Shown here piece by piece: positions 34,459 through 47,000 of a stretch of DNA of 64,000 nucleotides. Position 1 is the stretch's first letter. Every line of letters starts with the position of its first letter. The position numbers and the translations under genes are program-made. Source of the DNA: Dichomitus squalens LYAD-421 SS1 (lineage: Eukaryota > Basidiomycota > Agaricomycetes > Polyporales > Polyporaceae); contig NW_006766884.1 of the NCBI RefSeq assembly GCF_000275845.1, positions 1,357,720 to 1,421,719 on the forward strand, in the 5' to 3' direction. Below the pieces are notes generated by a model, which worked only from the letters and a program-made list of their open reading frames with translations, was not told the origin of the DNA and ran no database searches.

Positions 34459-36348
34459 CTACAAGGCGACGGAATCATGTTGCCAAACGTGTACTCCTCC
34501 TCTCCTCCGGCTGTCCTCTTCCCAGAGAGACCCCACATGCCAAACTTCCTTGTAACCTAACTGAATCAGAAGGTCCCTGACGCCATTCTCTTCCAGGAGT
34601 GCCCCGAAGAACACGAGACTTTGTGGCCACTCGTGCCGCCAAGGATACGTGGCATCCGCTGCCACGCCTGGTCTCGAGCGAGGCAGTGGCGATGGGGGGA
34701 AGTTCGGATTGACATGGTGTGGGAAGTGTGTTTCCAGATACTTGACAGGATCCTCATAAAACACGTCCGTCTGATCTTTGTACCCAACCGCATCCTGACC
34801 CCTGTCATGCGCTAGTGAGGTACGTCATCTGTTCGCGAACCAGAACGGACTTACTGCAGTGGCGGCTCGCAGCCAAGTGCCCAGAGCGACCCGTCTCCGT
34901 CTCGGGCGAGATCCGACCGATGAAGGTAGGCTTGCCAGGGTGTCGAATGACAAGGCATGAGGAAACCAATGGATAAGGATTGCTCGACGGGACGGCTGCG
35001 GAGGTAATGCATGACGTCTATCTGCGGGTGTCCGTGGAATAGCATCACGTAGGCTAGCAGCGGTAGAGACAACAAGAGAACGAGGTGAGAAGGCCGGAAG
35101 GAGAAACCACGCGTTTGGCGCGCCTTACTGCCACCGGAGTCGTCAACCAGCGCTTTCGCGGCGAGGATGTGCATGAGAGGGAGCAAAGGATGGATGAAAC
35201 GCCACTCTTTGTGTCCTGCCAGCGAGTACACGGAGAGTGTCCATACTACTAGGCCCAGGACGGCGCGTAAGGGGGGCGTGCTTGTGGGACCCATAGCAGA
35301 ATACGCGCCCTTCCCTACCCAGTATATAGAAGTGAAGCACAGCAGAGGCAGCGCCTGGGTGAGGTAGTAGTGCCAAGGGCTCGTGCCGTAGAAGAGCGAC
35401 ACGGGAGAGGCGTTTGTAAGGAGGAAGTTGAGTGGAGTGAAGGTGAGTTTCCCATAGTACTTGGTGTCCAGTATGACTGCTGCCGACAGGACAGCACCGC
35501 TGGGAGTCATTGTGAGATGAGACACAGCATCGTATAAGGCAACGCTTACCCTGTCAGGATAGCATTGGTCAACACAAATAGTATGTCATGAGTCTGCTTC
35601 CGGAGTCTCCAGAGGAGCCAAGTGAACATATATATCCAGATGATTGCATTGGTGGGTCGTATCGCGCATGCTACCGCAGCGTACAGTAACGCAGTACGTA
35701 GCTCGTTCCTACAGGTTGTCAATCATGCCTGCGGGTGTCTGTGCAAGGAAGTCCTCACCTCCATGAGGAATGATGTGAGTTCCACGGAAAGTGGCTCAGC
35801 GCAATCGTAGTCAAAGAAGTCTCTGCGGAGTTTGATATGGAGCGGGAAAGCGACAGCCCATGGAAGAACGACAGCAAGGAGAGGTAAAACTACCTCAAAG
35901 ATGTCAGCGCTTGTCTCAAACAAGTGCGCTATAAACTCACAGCTGCATCGGTGTATCTCTCACCAACGACCTTTCTGGTGAGACGAATCAGCCATATGTC
36001 AGTGCCTGCGGCTACTAGACCGTGCAGTAACTTGGGCCCCCATACCTGTGGCAAACCATTAGTATACCACGGCATACGGTGACAGTCCTAGCACCTGCCT
36101 ACCAGAGCATTGGTATGATCAAGTCTCAGAGTTTTCAGCGCCCAGTAGACTGGCACATTCCATCCAGGGTAAACGATGCTCCGGATGGGGCTTTCCGCGC
36201 ACCACTCCCAAGTGAGTTGCCCGTACCCAAACACCGCATGGTGAGCTACCTCCAGAGACTGGAAGAACTCGTCCGGTTGGAAGAAGGTCCTTGTCCCAAG
36301 TGCTATTACTATCCGAACTGCGAGGGCTAGGAGCGGCCGGTTGACCAT
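34459..36348 (-). CDS. GPI10: GPI mannosyltransferase 3 (PIG-B/Gpi10)
   Basis: Six exons: 36348-36103, 36045-35941, 35889-35759, 35708-35550, 35499-34855, 34801-34459. They sum to 1629 nt, 542 aa. It is a multi-pass ER protein of glycosyltransferase family 22. Near the N-terminus is [20 protein letters not shown] with the lumenal acidic motif. Several hydrophobic segments follow, with [12 protein letters not shown] and [17 protein letters not shown], the HKEWRF signature of this family. It adds the third mannose of the GPI anchor from dolichol-phosphate-mannose. The C-terminal lumenal part is intact. PIG-M, Smp3 and Alg9/12 relatives share the fold; the PDEFFQSLE block favours Gpi10. Confidence 0.92.
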
Positions 36349-36610
36349 GTGGGAGAACGAGATTGCAAGCCTAGACCTTCACGACAGCGCACAGATGGTG
36401 CTACTATGAGCGTCTGCCGAACTTACTCTAAGAGCTTGTCACCGTCACAGCAAATGTCACGATGTCTTGTGCGCGGGGCGAAAGCTTCACGGTAGGTGCA
36501 TAAGGGATAAAAGACCTGAGCCCGATATACATATACGCCTTGAGATCACATAAATACTAGCGATACATCGGCGGAATAGATCTGAGATATACAGGGTGAC
36601 TTTCATTACT

Positions 36611-38985
36611 TCAACCACGTTCGGCGCGGAACCTAGACATTTTTCTCTCCTTCGCGGGAGTCGTCCCTGAAGAGTGTGGTCCGGTAGGCATGGATTCGCG
36701 CACTTGAGTAGCAACGACTGGTCTACGCTCGAGCACCGAAGCGCTAACTGGGGCCGTGATCGTCGGTGTAGAAGGTGAGGACACGCTGGGTGAAGATGAT
36801 GGGCCGGTACTACTTGGGGTTCCAACTAACGTCGACGAGGGACTGTTGAAGGAAGGAGACTCAATGATCATGGAGTGAAAGGCGGCGCCATGGCTTGGAC
36901 TGGGGAAAGATGGAGATGCAACCACACCGGGAGCGGGGAAGGACGGCGAATCCAAGACTATTCCGGGCATCTGCACGGGACGCTTCTCGTGTGCCCTTTG
37001 CGAGGGCCCTACGAACCGTGAGGTCTTGGTAGGGATAGGTATGGGCGTGCCGCCGACTGAGAGCGGTTTCGGAGAAGATCTCTCCGCGTTAGTGAGCGGA
37101 GTCGCGAGGTTCGACCCTGGCGGGGAGGGCGTCCCTCGAGTGAACGAAGGAACGGACAAAGACATTTTGAGTTGCGAGACTCTCGACGTCTTGACCGGAG
37201 TAGTAGCAGATGCATCAGCGGAGGAGGGACTGGACGACGTAGTAGGGATCGCTGCTTCCGGTACAGGATCGGTTGCAGAGATGTTTGAGGGCAAATTAGG
37301 TCCGACGTTCACGACGTCACCTTTCTTCAACATCTCCAGCATCTCCTTAGCTTCCGGCTCTATCTCCTCGTCGCTCTCGCCTTCCTCGCCACCTACAAGG
37401 TTCCCGTTTTCCAGCTTGCCTAATCGTACGGCCGCTTTCAGCTCAGATGATCGGGAAGCTGGGACCACAGAGCCACCGAGAGACTGGGAAGGTAAAGACG
37501 AGAAAGCAGTGGATGACTTGAAACGCGACACGGATGGTTTCGGTGGCACACTGGCAAGCGTTGCCTCAAGCGGGACATCCTAGATGGTCGAGTCAGTGTT
37601 GCCACATTAATCACGCAGGACGTTCAGCGTGGGGCGACTTACTGGTTGATCCCACTCATGTTCTCCTTCGGGATGTTCATGGTTGCGCATAGCAGCCAGA
37701 GCATCAGCACCAACGGTAGCCCGCTTCTCGTAGTATGCGAGGGCGATCTCACGCTGATGTTGCGCGAAATCGTAGCCGTCGACGTCCCACTCCACCGGCT
37801 CGTTGTCTTGAAGAACGCCGTAATCGCTATCATCCGACTCGTCGTGAGACGGCGACACTGGTTCCTCCGTATCAGAATGATCCAAGGTCTCCACCTCCTC
37901 CCCTTCGTCAGAATCCGCGGTGACAGCAGAGTCGGGTTCAGACTCGTCATCGGAATCCGCCTGCCTTGGTGGAGGGGGAGATTTCGGACCAGGCTTGAGT
38001 CCAGGCATGCGTTCCACAACATTCATCCTCATAGGACCCTTGTTCATCTGATCCTTATTGACAGGGGAACTCTTGTTCGGGGTCTGAAGGGTGGCAGGCG
38101 TGACGTCTCCCCAGTCGAACGGAGGAGGCATAGGAACGCTATTTGCAGGCTGATATTCATGGTCCGGAGGAAGGTCGGCGAACGAAACACTCTTCCTCGG
38201 CTTGAGCCTCTGGCGTTCCTCTCTAGCCTGTTTTTCGGCCTCCTCTTCCGCGCGTCTCTCCTGGTCCTCGCGCTCACGGGCCACAACGAGATTCTTGAGC
38301 AGTGCCTTCCCCATCTTCTTCTGCATCTCTCTGGCCTTCTTCAGTGCCTCCATCTCTGCTTTCGCCGCCTGTTTGCGCTTCTCGAGATCGACCTTAAAGC
38401 GCTCTCGCTCTGCTTCCTCGTACTTTTCTGTTTGAATGCGTTCCTCTTCCTCCAGCAGATCGAGAATGCGGTCACGTTCCGCGCGTCTTCTTGCCTTCTC
38501 CTGAGGGGAAAGAGCCCACAGAGGAATCACGTCAGGATCCTGGGAAGCCGGGATGGCTGCTATAGCGGTTGATCTTTCGTTCGCAGGTACGGGCTCGACG
38601 ATGTCAATGATGGGGAGGCCTTCTTCATTGACCAGCTGCGAGATAGACCGAGGTTCGACGCGGTTCAGACGTGAAATCGTGGGGACATACCTCACCCTTC
38701 TCGTTCCGCTGCGTCGAGTCGGGGATCGCATCCTCACCCAGAAGCTCACCGAGCCTGTCCGATATCCTTCGGACCTGGCTCGGGTTCAGCGTTCCCTCCC
38801 CGCCTGTCTCTGCGCCAGGCGTAAGCGAGTTTAGGAGCGCCTGGAGGGCTTTCAGGGCGCATAGCGAGCCGTCAGATGTGTCAGTTATGGGTGAGCGCTC
38901 GGAGAGTGATGTGCCGGAATACTGTACCTTCGGCGCGGCTCTCGCTCAGGTTTTTCGCAGATCCAGCTGCGGATGAGCTTGCCAT
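36611..38985 (-). CDS. DUF3835 protein, URI/Bud27-like
   Basis: Four exons: 38985-38928, 38848-38691, 38635-37643, 37579-36611. They sum to 2178 nt, 725 aa. After LVNEEGLPIIDIVEPVP comes a long charged coiled coil (about 105-210). Then a KSVSFADLP block and DWGDVTPA, a GPMRMNVVER motif, an acidic stretch, and a Ser/Pro-rich tail. The tail contains SRF-type motifs and ends KMSRFRAERG. The NVVER and SRF(K/R) elements are what I recall from the C-terminal domain of unconventional prefoldin URI/Bud27. That protein helps assemble RNA polymerases and couples to TOR signalling. A prefoldin domain is not evident at the N-terminus, so the function is an inference. It shares a 242-bp divergent promoter with PNO1. 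Confidence 0.65.
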
Positions 38986-39227
38986 TTGAAATGCGTTAGG
39001 CTAATGACTGAGAACCGTCTCGTGTCGTTTTGGGGTGCGGGGTGAGGTTGTAAAGCGGAGACGGCACAGGACAAGAGCCGCAAGGCTTAAGCTCGCCCCA
39101 AACTCGAGGTCCTTCGGCATTTGCCGCCTCTATGCAGAATTTGCTCTAGGCGCTCGTATGTCCTTCTCGTTTCATCCGCACTTCATCCTCTCAAGATCTT
39201 ATCCGGATTAGCTGCGTTCTGGGCACC

Positions 39228-40292
39228 ATGGTTGTACTCAATACTCAAGCCAGCACTTCTGAGGTTAAGCACAAGAAGAATCGTCGCAAGATGACGAAGA
39301 AGCCCGCGCGGACCGCTCCAGCTGAGGGCGGGGAGGATCAGGAGATGGACGAGGTTTCGCCTGCCAATGGAGAGGAGCCTGCTGAGGAGACTCAACATGA
39401 GAGCAACTGGATTGACCAAGACGACGAAGTCATGATTGACACAGACCCTTCTGCCCTTCCACAAGCCGACGCCCCCGCCTTCCCTCCTCTTCCGGCATCT
39501 GCCCAGCGTTCCGCCCTCAAGTCGGAGATCCGCAGGATACCCATACCACCACACCGCATGACGCCGCTGAAAAAGGACTGGGTGAACATATTCTCACCGT
39601 TGACGGAGATGCTACAACTGCAAGTGCGGATGAACGTGCAGCGGAAATGTGTGGAGATTCGAGTAAGTGTACTGGTTCTGCAACCTCGAGGCTGATCTAA
39701 CAGAAGGTGTTTGAAGACGTCGAAGCATACAAAAGACATTGGCGCAATTCAAAAGGGTGCTGACTTCGTGAAGGCGTATGCGTTAGGTTTCGACGTTAAC
39801 GTAAGCCCGGCGACCTGCCAAAATGTGCCCGGGGGACTGTGCTGACAGGACCTCCTGTAGGACGCTATCGCCCTGTTGCGTTTGGATGACTTATACCTTG
39901 ATTCCTTTGAGATCAAGGATGTTAAGACTCTCCACGGTGATCACTTATCTCGTGCTATCGGTAAGTATTCCTACTTGGCGAATTGGCGAGATTGACTTAT
40001 CGTTCACTCCAACGAAAGGTCGCATCGCTGGTCAGGATGGGAAGACCAAATTCACCATCGAGAACGCTAGCCGCACTCGCATTGTTCTTGCCGATACGTA
40101 CGTGACTTCTCTTCCTTGCGTTGAGACCTTCGCTGATGGGTCTGGAGTAGCAAAATTCATATCCTGGGCTCGTTCCAGAACATCAAAATTGCCCGAGACG
40201 CCATCGTCTCTCTCATCTTGGGTTCGCCTCCCGGGAAGGTATATGCCGGCCTCCGGACGGTCAGTGCACGGATGCGCCAGAGGGCGCTCTGA
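39228..40292 (+). CDS. PNO1: KH-domain ribosome assembly factor Pno1/Dim2
   Basis: Five exons: 39228-39662, 39717-39800, 39861-39960, 40019-40097, 40151-40292. They sum to 840 nt, 279 aa. An acidic/basic N-terminal tail of about 95 residues is followed by [15 protein letters not shown] and the tandem KH-like region. Conserved stretches are [71 protein letters not shown] and [13 protein letters not shown]. Pno1 binds the 3' end of 18S rRNA precursor and guides Nob1 cleavage and Dim1 methylation in 40S maturation. Exon 2 uses the acceptor before ACG (39717), since the alternative at the nearby CAG adds residues absent from the family. Confidence 0.96.
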
Positions 40293-40804
40293 TTGTGTCG
40301 GTAGATACGGTGGACGACTGGTGTACGCTCTTATTAGAGGTGTAACATATACACGGTATCTTTCATGACTATTTGACTCCCACACTGAATTCCTGGCATT
40401 CGTAATTAACCCCTTGGTGGAGCTCTTGTACGTAACCATCGGAAGTACAGCATAACAGATAGGATTAACAGGTGAGGACATGAGTAAATTACGGCGAGGT
40501 ATCTTGATCTCGATGATGCCTTGGTAGTCTACGAAGATGCTATCAGAATGGAGTTCAAGTCGACGTGCGGGGAGAGAACGGCTTCAGTCGGATTGTAGAC
40601 TACGGATGATTGACAGATCTGCGGAGCCTTTAGGATAAGAATTGAGAGCTAGCATTCAGCAAGCATACAGATCGAATTAGTGTGTTAGATACGGGATTAC
40701 GAGGATAAAGTATGCTCTACTGATGGCGATATCAGGGTAATCTCAATGCTGAATTGGAGTAGTTAGGGCAGCCTCTGGGTACGGCATGGCCTGCGCAGGA
40801 ACGC
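40293..40804. other. Convergent intergenic region
   Basis: About 510 bp between the stops of PNO1 and an F-box gene. AT-rich patches, no coding content seen. Confidence 0.5.
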
Positions 40805-43501
40805 CTAGCGATGTTTCGGCATCCGGGTGAAGGTCCCAATCCTCTTCTTCCCCCGGATATTGGATGTCGTGTCTGTCGCGATGCACATGAGTGATGGAGA
40901 CTTAATGAAGACTGGCAGATGCTCAACATACTCCGAGATGCAATGCTCTAGTACATCGCGCAGGGGCATGGCATCGCCCCGACAGCGGACGCAGCCCCAG
41001 ATCTTGTAGACATCGCTGAAATATGCCTTCATGTAGTCTCGCTCACGATCCTGGGCATAATCTCTGTCGCGGTCATTGAGAAGCGTGATCTTCACGTCCT
41101 TGCCTCTGTGGTCAGACAGGTGGGCAACCTATGAGCCAGCGCATATAGTTAGCACGGCCGTGGACTTGAACTCATATGGAAATTGCGGACGACGCACTGC
41201 AACCCTCCACGGCATGACATAGACGCGACCGTCCCGGCTGCACTCCCCGCACGCAAATCTGGGCGAGTAAATATCGATGTCGAAGGCCTCCGTCTTCTTG
41301 GGGTCGCGCCCGTACGCACGCACGACCTTCTCCGCGGCAGCTCTCGCCTCCTCGTCGTAGGAGACTTTGTCTCCAGTGTAGTTCCACGGGAATTCCTTTA
41401 GAACGATGTTGTACGCATTCGCCCGGTCGTCGGCGTCCGTCTTTCGGTCCACCTTGATCGCAGGTCCCGTCTTGAGGCATCGGTGGGCTTGCACGCGGGG
41501 ATAGTCGAGTAGGCAAGCGCAGTGTCCGCACCTGAACCAGGTTGTGGCAAGGGAAAGAGCGATCAGGATTTGCTCTTGCTCTTTGTACTTCTCGTCCTTT
41601 GCAGCCTCGGTAGTCTCCGCCGACGAGCCTTCGTTGTTCACAAACTCCTCTTTGACACGTTTGATCACCCTCTCCGCCTCCACAGGACGCGCTGCAACAG
41701 GGATCATTTCGTACAAACGTCGCCGCATGTCTAGCTGCCATTGTCGAACAAATTTATCCAGCGCCGGGTTGAGCGTTTCGGGTGGCAAGGCGGCCTTCCC
41801 AAAGAACACTCCACGCTCACGGTTCATGATGATGTCCTTGAACGGCGTGTACCACGAAAAGTCTGCAACCGAGGGCAGATTCTCCCAGAGAGGGTACTGC
41901 GAGAGGTAGTCCGACACAGCGTCCCGGATGAGTTCCAGGCGATTGATGTACTCCTCTGCGTGCTTGCGCATGAGGCGATCGGCGCGAGCTGATTCCGCAA
42001 AGGCAACCATGGATTCTTTGATGTTGTTCCAGACTGAACAAAGGGGTTAGCTGACAGGTGCAAGGAGTAACATCACGCATGACGTACTGCGATCGGTGAG
42101 TTCCTTTGGCTGTTTTACGGATGGATGGTCCAAGAAGTGATCAAACATCTCGGGCGTCATGGCCTGAAGGTCCAAGGCATAGCCTAAGGCACACAGCCGC
42201 GCGAATATCCTGGTGAGCAGATATTATATGAGTGTTCCAGCGCACATCTCGCATTGACTCACTGGTGCTGGCGTCGTAAGCGCAGCTGAAGCTTATCTAT
42301 ATAGCGGTCGTGTTTCGCTTCATCCTGCCAATCTTCCAGCATCTCAGCACTCTGGACAAGGTTGGTTTCTTCAATACAAGGCGTATGGTCATAGTGGCTG
42401 CAACGCACCTTTTCCTGGTCAATGACGAGCTGTATGCGCTGCTCCTCGAGCGCCTTAAGCTTCTCTTCATCTCCTTCGCATTCTGCGATGCGTTCGAGAA
42501 GCTCGTCGAACTTGAACTTCGGGAACAATAGCCCTGGGGATAACATGAGACAATTGGTAACATTGATGACACCTGGATACAAACTATTGTTGATTTGTTC
42601 CGCTGGGAGCATCGCTCCGGGTTTGAGCCAACTAGGTGGTCCGATAGTCCGGAAGATGTCAACGAGCTCGATGAAACTAAGGATCATCAGTGATTGAGCG
42701 ACTCAGAGCAAAGATATATGCGCACTTGTCTTTGAGACACGACTTGCAACATCGCAGTCGGCATGCCCACATCACAGTCATAACACGCGCTTTCACGCAA
42801 AACTAAAGGCAGAAGAATGAGCAATGATCCACCGAGTGGACGGCCCTCTCCGTTGTGCAGAATGACACACGCCGCCGACATCGTTCCCAAATGACAAAGC
42901 AGTGGGCCTTCTCGTCTAGCGACTGACAGCATTGCTCGCCGAGACAGACTGCACCACGGAGCTGAGACATAGAGGACGTACATGGCAGTGCGGGTCAAAT
43001 AGAAGGTTGGTGTAGGAGGGCTCTGTTAAGTCAGGTGGACACTCAGGAAGGCCGGGAACGGATGCAAGCGACTCCCTCCATATCGTAATTGAAGAACGAC
43101 TCAAGAGCAGCCTCCGGAATGCCTTGGTGGTCCGCGCCAGGCGCAGCAAGTCATACGGATGCAAGTGAGAGAACACCTGGAATATAGAAAGTGTAGGCAT
43201 TGAAGACGCTGTAGCACGTTGTAATGACGACTAGACGCACCTCGTAGAGAATGTCTAGCGGCATGTCCGGTAGTTTGCTGAGAGACTTCCTCCTTCCTCT
43301 CGATGTAGTGTCCTGCCGTGCGACTTGATTTGAGACTTTCGAAGCATTCTTGCGACGCCGTTTGGGCGGCGGTTCGGGGATGCGGTCAACGTTCGAGTCT
43401 TCTTCAGTGACGTCAGCGTCGTCCTGCACAGTCAAAGTACTCTTCTTCTCCAGAAGACGGGAAGAGCGACGGAGCGGTCCGGCCGCGGAGCCTGGTGACA
43501 T
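40805..43501 (-). CDS. F-box protein, large basidiomycete type
   Basis: Nine exons: 43501-43241, 43176-42982, 42802-42726, 42676-42573, 42533-42409, 42351-42263, 42209-42088, 42033-41156, 41128-40805. They sum to 2175 nt, 724 aa. A basic nuclear-signal-like stretch (PPPKRRRK) precedes the F-box (DMPLDILYEVFSHLHPYDLL, then RLARTTKAFRRLLL). The common agaricomycete continuation DPHCHFC...RLRCCKSCLKDK follows, a cysteine-rich zinc-binding-like segment. The remainder is charged and helical, with two more CXXC-type pairs (FRCGHC, FACGECS). Likely an SCF substrate adaptor; substrate unknown. Introns of 39 and 57 nt (42572-42534, 42408-42352) are multiples of three, so isoforms retaining them would stay in frame. 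Confidence 0.82.
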
Positions 43502-44021
43502 GGTTTGAGTTCAATGTGTAGCACAGCGGCGAACTGATGAGGTGTTGAGGGTCAGGGCAATTGTTGCCAGGGTGTGGTACGGGAGAAAGGATGGCGTTGG
43601 CTCTAAAAGCGGTGGTCGCGGGGACAAAGCCGCAGCGTCTGATGTACCGGGACGCCCGACGCGATCACATGTAATGCGTTCCGCCACCTCCACCTCAGGG
43701 TGGGAGCTCAAAGGGTACCAACATTCCACAAACTCATAGATAAAGGACAAGCAAAAGAACTGATTGCCACACCAAGGAGCGATCTGCGGGTGTAACAGAA
43801 CGTTCATGATTGTTTCGAATTCGAGTCCCATCCTTTACGTTTGCCGGCTAAGTGCCCCTGCGAACCTATGTACAGACCCTGCTGATACAAACGAGAAGCG
43901 CCTTGATCCAACGGCAAGAATAGAGCAGTACTTATACATCGATAAATAGCCATAACTTAGCAGTCTAAGTGATAAGCAGAAGGCTCGGCTCCTCAAGCTA
44001 GCTCTTGCCTCCCGATGATCC
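43502..44021. other. Intergenic between FAN1 and the F-box gene
   Basis: About 520 bp, both neighbours on the minus strand. Short open frames only. Confidence 0.5.
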
Positions 44022-47000
44022 TCACCTCTTGGACGGCGACCCTTTGGATTTCGAAGGAGAGGCACTCGCATGTCTTGATGCAGGAGTGCTCGTGATGACG
44101 ACCTCGACTTGGCTATTAATCCTCGCCATCCTCCGCGGGGTCGGCGAGTCCGGCTCGTCCACTTTGGCCCGGGTCCTTCGCTTCTTGGACGGCCCAGCCA
44201 CCGCCTCCTCCTCCGCCTCGTCTTCCGTATGCCTGTCCAGCTGCGAGTAGTCGACCTCCTCTTCTTCCGACTCAACGAGCCAGTCGTCGCGCTTGCGCTT
44301 CTGTCCGGCCTTTTTCTCTGCCTGCACTTTCTTCGGTGTCTTGCCCTTCTTGCCCTTGGGCTCGTCGCCTTGCTCATAGATGTGGCATACCTCTACAGGC
44401 GTGCCTGCCTGCAGCAGAACGTCGATCCACACCTGCACCATGGTTATAAGTTCAAGTTCTGGCAAGATGGAGGATCGACCATACCTTCTGGTTCTCCTGC
44501 AGCGTATCGCCTGGCCCTTTCACTTCGACAAACTTAGCATATCCCTCGACCTCATTCCAGATGATCAGGTCAGGAACACCCCCCGTCCGAGCCGCGTAGT
44601 CCTCGCACATCAGTCGGCATATTGCAACCAAAACGTTGGTATGCAGACACTGCATGTACAGAGCGCATTAGCCCATCGCCATCAAGACCATGACTCAGAG
44701 ATTTCCACACACCCGCACGATCCCGAGCAGATCCTCCTTCTGAAATAAATCCCACCGCACACCGACGCACATGACGTCCTTGTTCGCATCGTACGTCTTC
44801 TCGAGTATCTCGGGCGCTTTCCCGAGCTGGAGTTCCTTGAGACGTGCTTCAACAAGCTCCTGTCGTGAGTAGTAGAACGTGTCTTCGGCGAGGTCCAGGG
44901 GGGCCGCTTGGTACCGCGTTTCGAACGCGCCGGGGATGGGGGCGAAAATGATCTCCCAGAAGAGCAGCCCAAAGAGCGTTGTCACAATTCGGCCTTCGCA
45001 GTGGAACCTATCACGAACGAGGCCAGATTGGCATGGCACAATCGCGCAGATACATCGAAACATGCGTACCCTTTGCACCCATGGCTTTCGTAGTGCTGCA
45101 GCGCAAGGATCTCCACCTCAACCTCTTCGTCGTCCCGGCCTTTCCAGATTGTTTTGCCGCCCTTCTCCGGTTTCTGTGTTGAAGAGGTTATATTTCTGCA
45201 TGTTTGTAGTTCATGAAGAGCGCACCAACCTCTTCCCTAGGCTTCCTAGGACTAGGTTGCCGACGATTGCTCCAAGATAGGCCCAGGTTCTGCTCGGGGT
45301 TCTCGGAGCCTCTGACCCGGCCTACTGAGTCGAGCCTCAGGCTACTCGCACGGTGACGGATGCGTACACCCTCAACATGGACGTCGATCGCAGCCTGTAG
45401 ACGAGCTTCGCACTCGTGGCACTCTTCAAGCGGAACCTTGAGCTTCTTCTCGAGACGCGTCAACCGCCTCTCGAGCATCGGCCGGTACACTAATTTGCGC
45501 CCATTTTGATTCAGCAACCGCTCGATCTCTACCGAGGGAAAAGATGGGAGCGTCAGCTCACCTACGTGCGTGTCCTCGTCCTTCAGCCCAGCGATGACGA
45601 CCTCCAGCGCCTCCTCGAGACAGCCTTCTTCGTCCTTCAAGTGCGTCATGAGCACAAGCGCACGTCGCTCGTACCACCGACCACGCCTTGCGCGCCGCCA
45701 GCGTTTCTGCGCTAGAAGCGTCTCGAGGACCTTGAGCTCCTCCTCGTACTCCCTCAAGATACCAAGGGCAGCAGCACCCTTGCATACGACGCGCGTGAGG
45801 ATATGACCTACGTGCGACCGTCAGTTCATCCTGCTACCAGCGGTCAGAGAGAGACGTACCACAGTCAAAGCGCTCCAACCCCTTCCTGCGCGGATTCCTC
45901 TCGCCCTTCGTCTGCACGAGGTCGACCCACTTCGGGTACACGCGCTCAAGGATCTCCTTCACCTTGCGCGCATTGCGGACTCGCTCCGTCTCTTCCTCCC
46001 CAGCGTCCGGCTCACTCTTGACTACCACAGGCGACTCCGGGATCGCCCCGCCTGCCCGCCGTCCAGGCGTAATAGGCGTCCTAAACCGGTTTCCACCCAG
46101 AGGCACTGGCGTCCGACTCGACGTCGACCGATCCTGCCCCCCGTTCGCCGGCGTTGCGCGGCCAAAACCGGTACCCTCGAGCAGCGCGTCGACCTCGGCT
46201 TCTATCGCGAGCGCCTCCTCGTATGCGAGGAGGTCCTCGCGCGCGGGCCAAATGTCGCGCGTGCGCATAAACTCGTACGCCGCGTACTCGCGCTTCTTCG
46301 CGCGCGCGAGGAGGGCGGGGGTGAGGAGTTCGCCCGTGTACTGGGTGCTCCGGAAGTACACGAGGTTGGCGCGGCGGAAGAGCGCGACGACGTCGGAGTT
46401 GAGACGGATGCATTTCTCTGGTCATGGGAACGTCTTGAGCAACAGCGGCATAGTTGCGAGGCGATGTTACGTACTGAGCTTGTTCGTGACGATATAGCGT
46501 ACTCGCTCCAGCTGGGTTTGCCGATTGTATGGGAGCGTGGACTGTTGTAGGGACTTCTGCGTCTGCTTTATGGCGAACGGCAGTTTTGTCTGCAGCATCG
46601 ACTCCTTGCCCTTCTTCGACCTTGTAAACTGGAGAGTGCTTTGGGTGGCTGACCCGCGCAGGATGGCGTCAATGAGTGTGTCACGCTGGAGGCAACCGTA
46701 GACGACGTGAGTCAGGTCAGTACGTAAAGACTCGGACTGGGCTGTGCCTCACCTTCTTGGCGCCTTTGGGCTTGAGCTTGAGCTGCTGAGTCAGAGTTTC
46801 AAGCTCGGGGGTGGTGAGGCAATCGAGCAGCTCGAAGATATCTGCCTGCTCCTCGTCGTCCGCGAATACACTGTAGTCTGCGGTCCTGATGGAGTCCTGG
46901 GACGAGGGCGTGGACGATGTTGGTGAGTCGATTGCAGGGCTCAAGCGCGATGGCCCAGCTTGTGGGGGCTCGTCGTCTTCATCCATAGTTAAATCAATGA

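Noticed and set aside
37646..38572. 308-codon plus-strand open frame
   Set aside because: Antisense to the long coiled-coil exon of the DUF3835 gene. Leu/Arg-rich composition is the complement of Glu/Lys codons.
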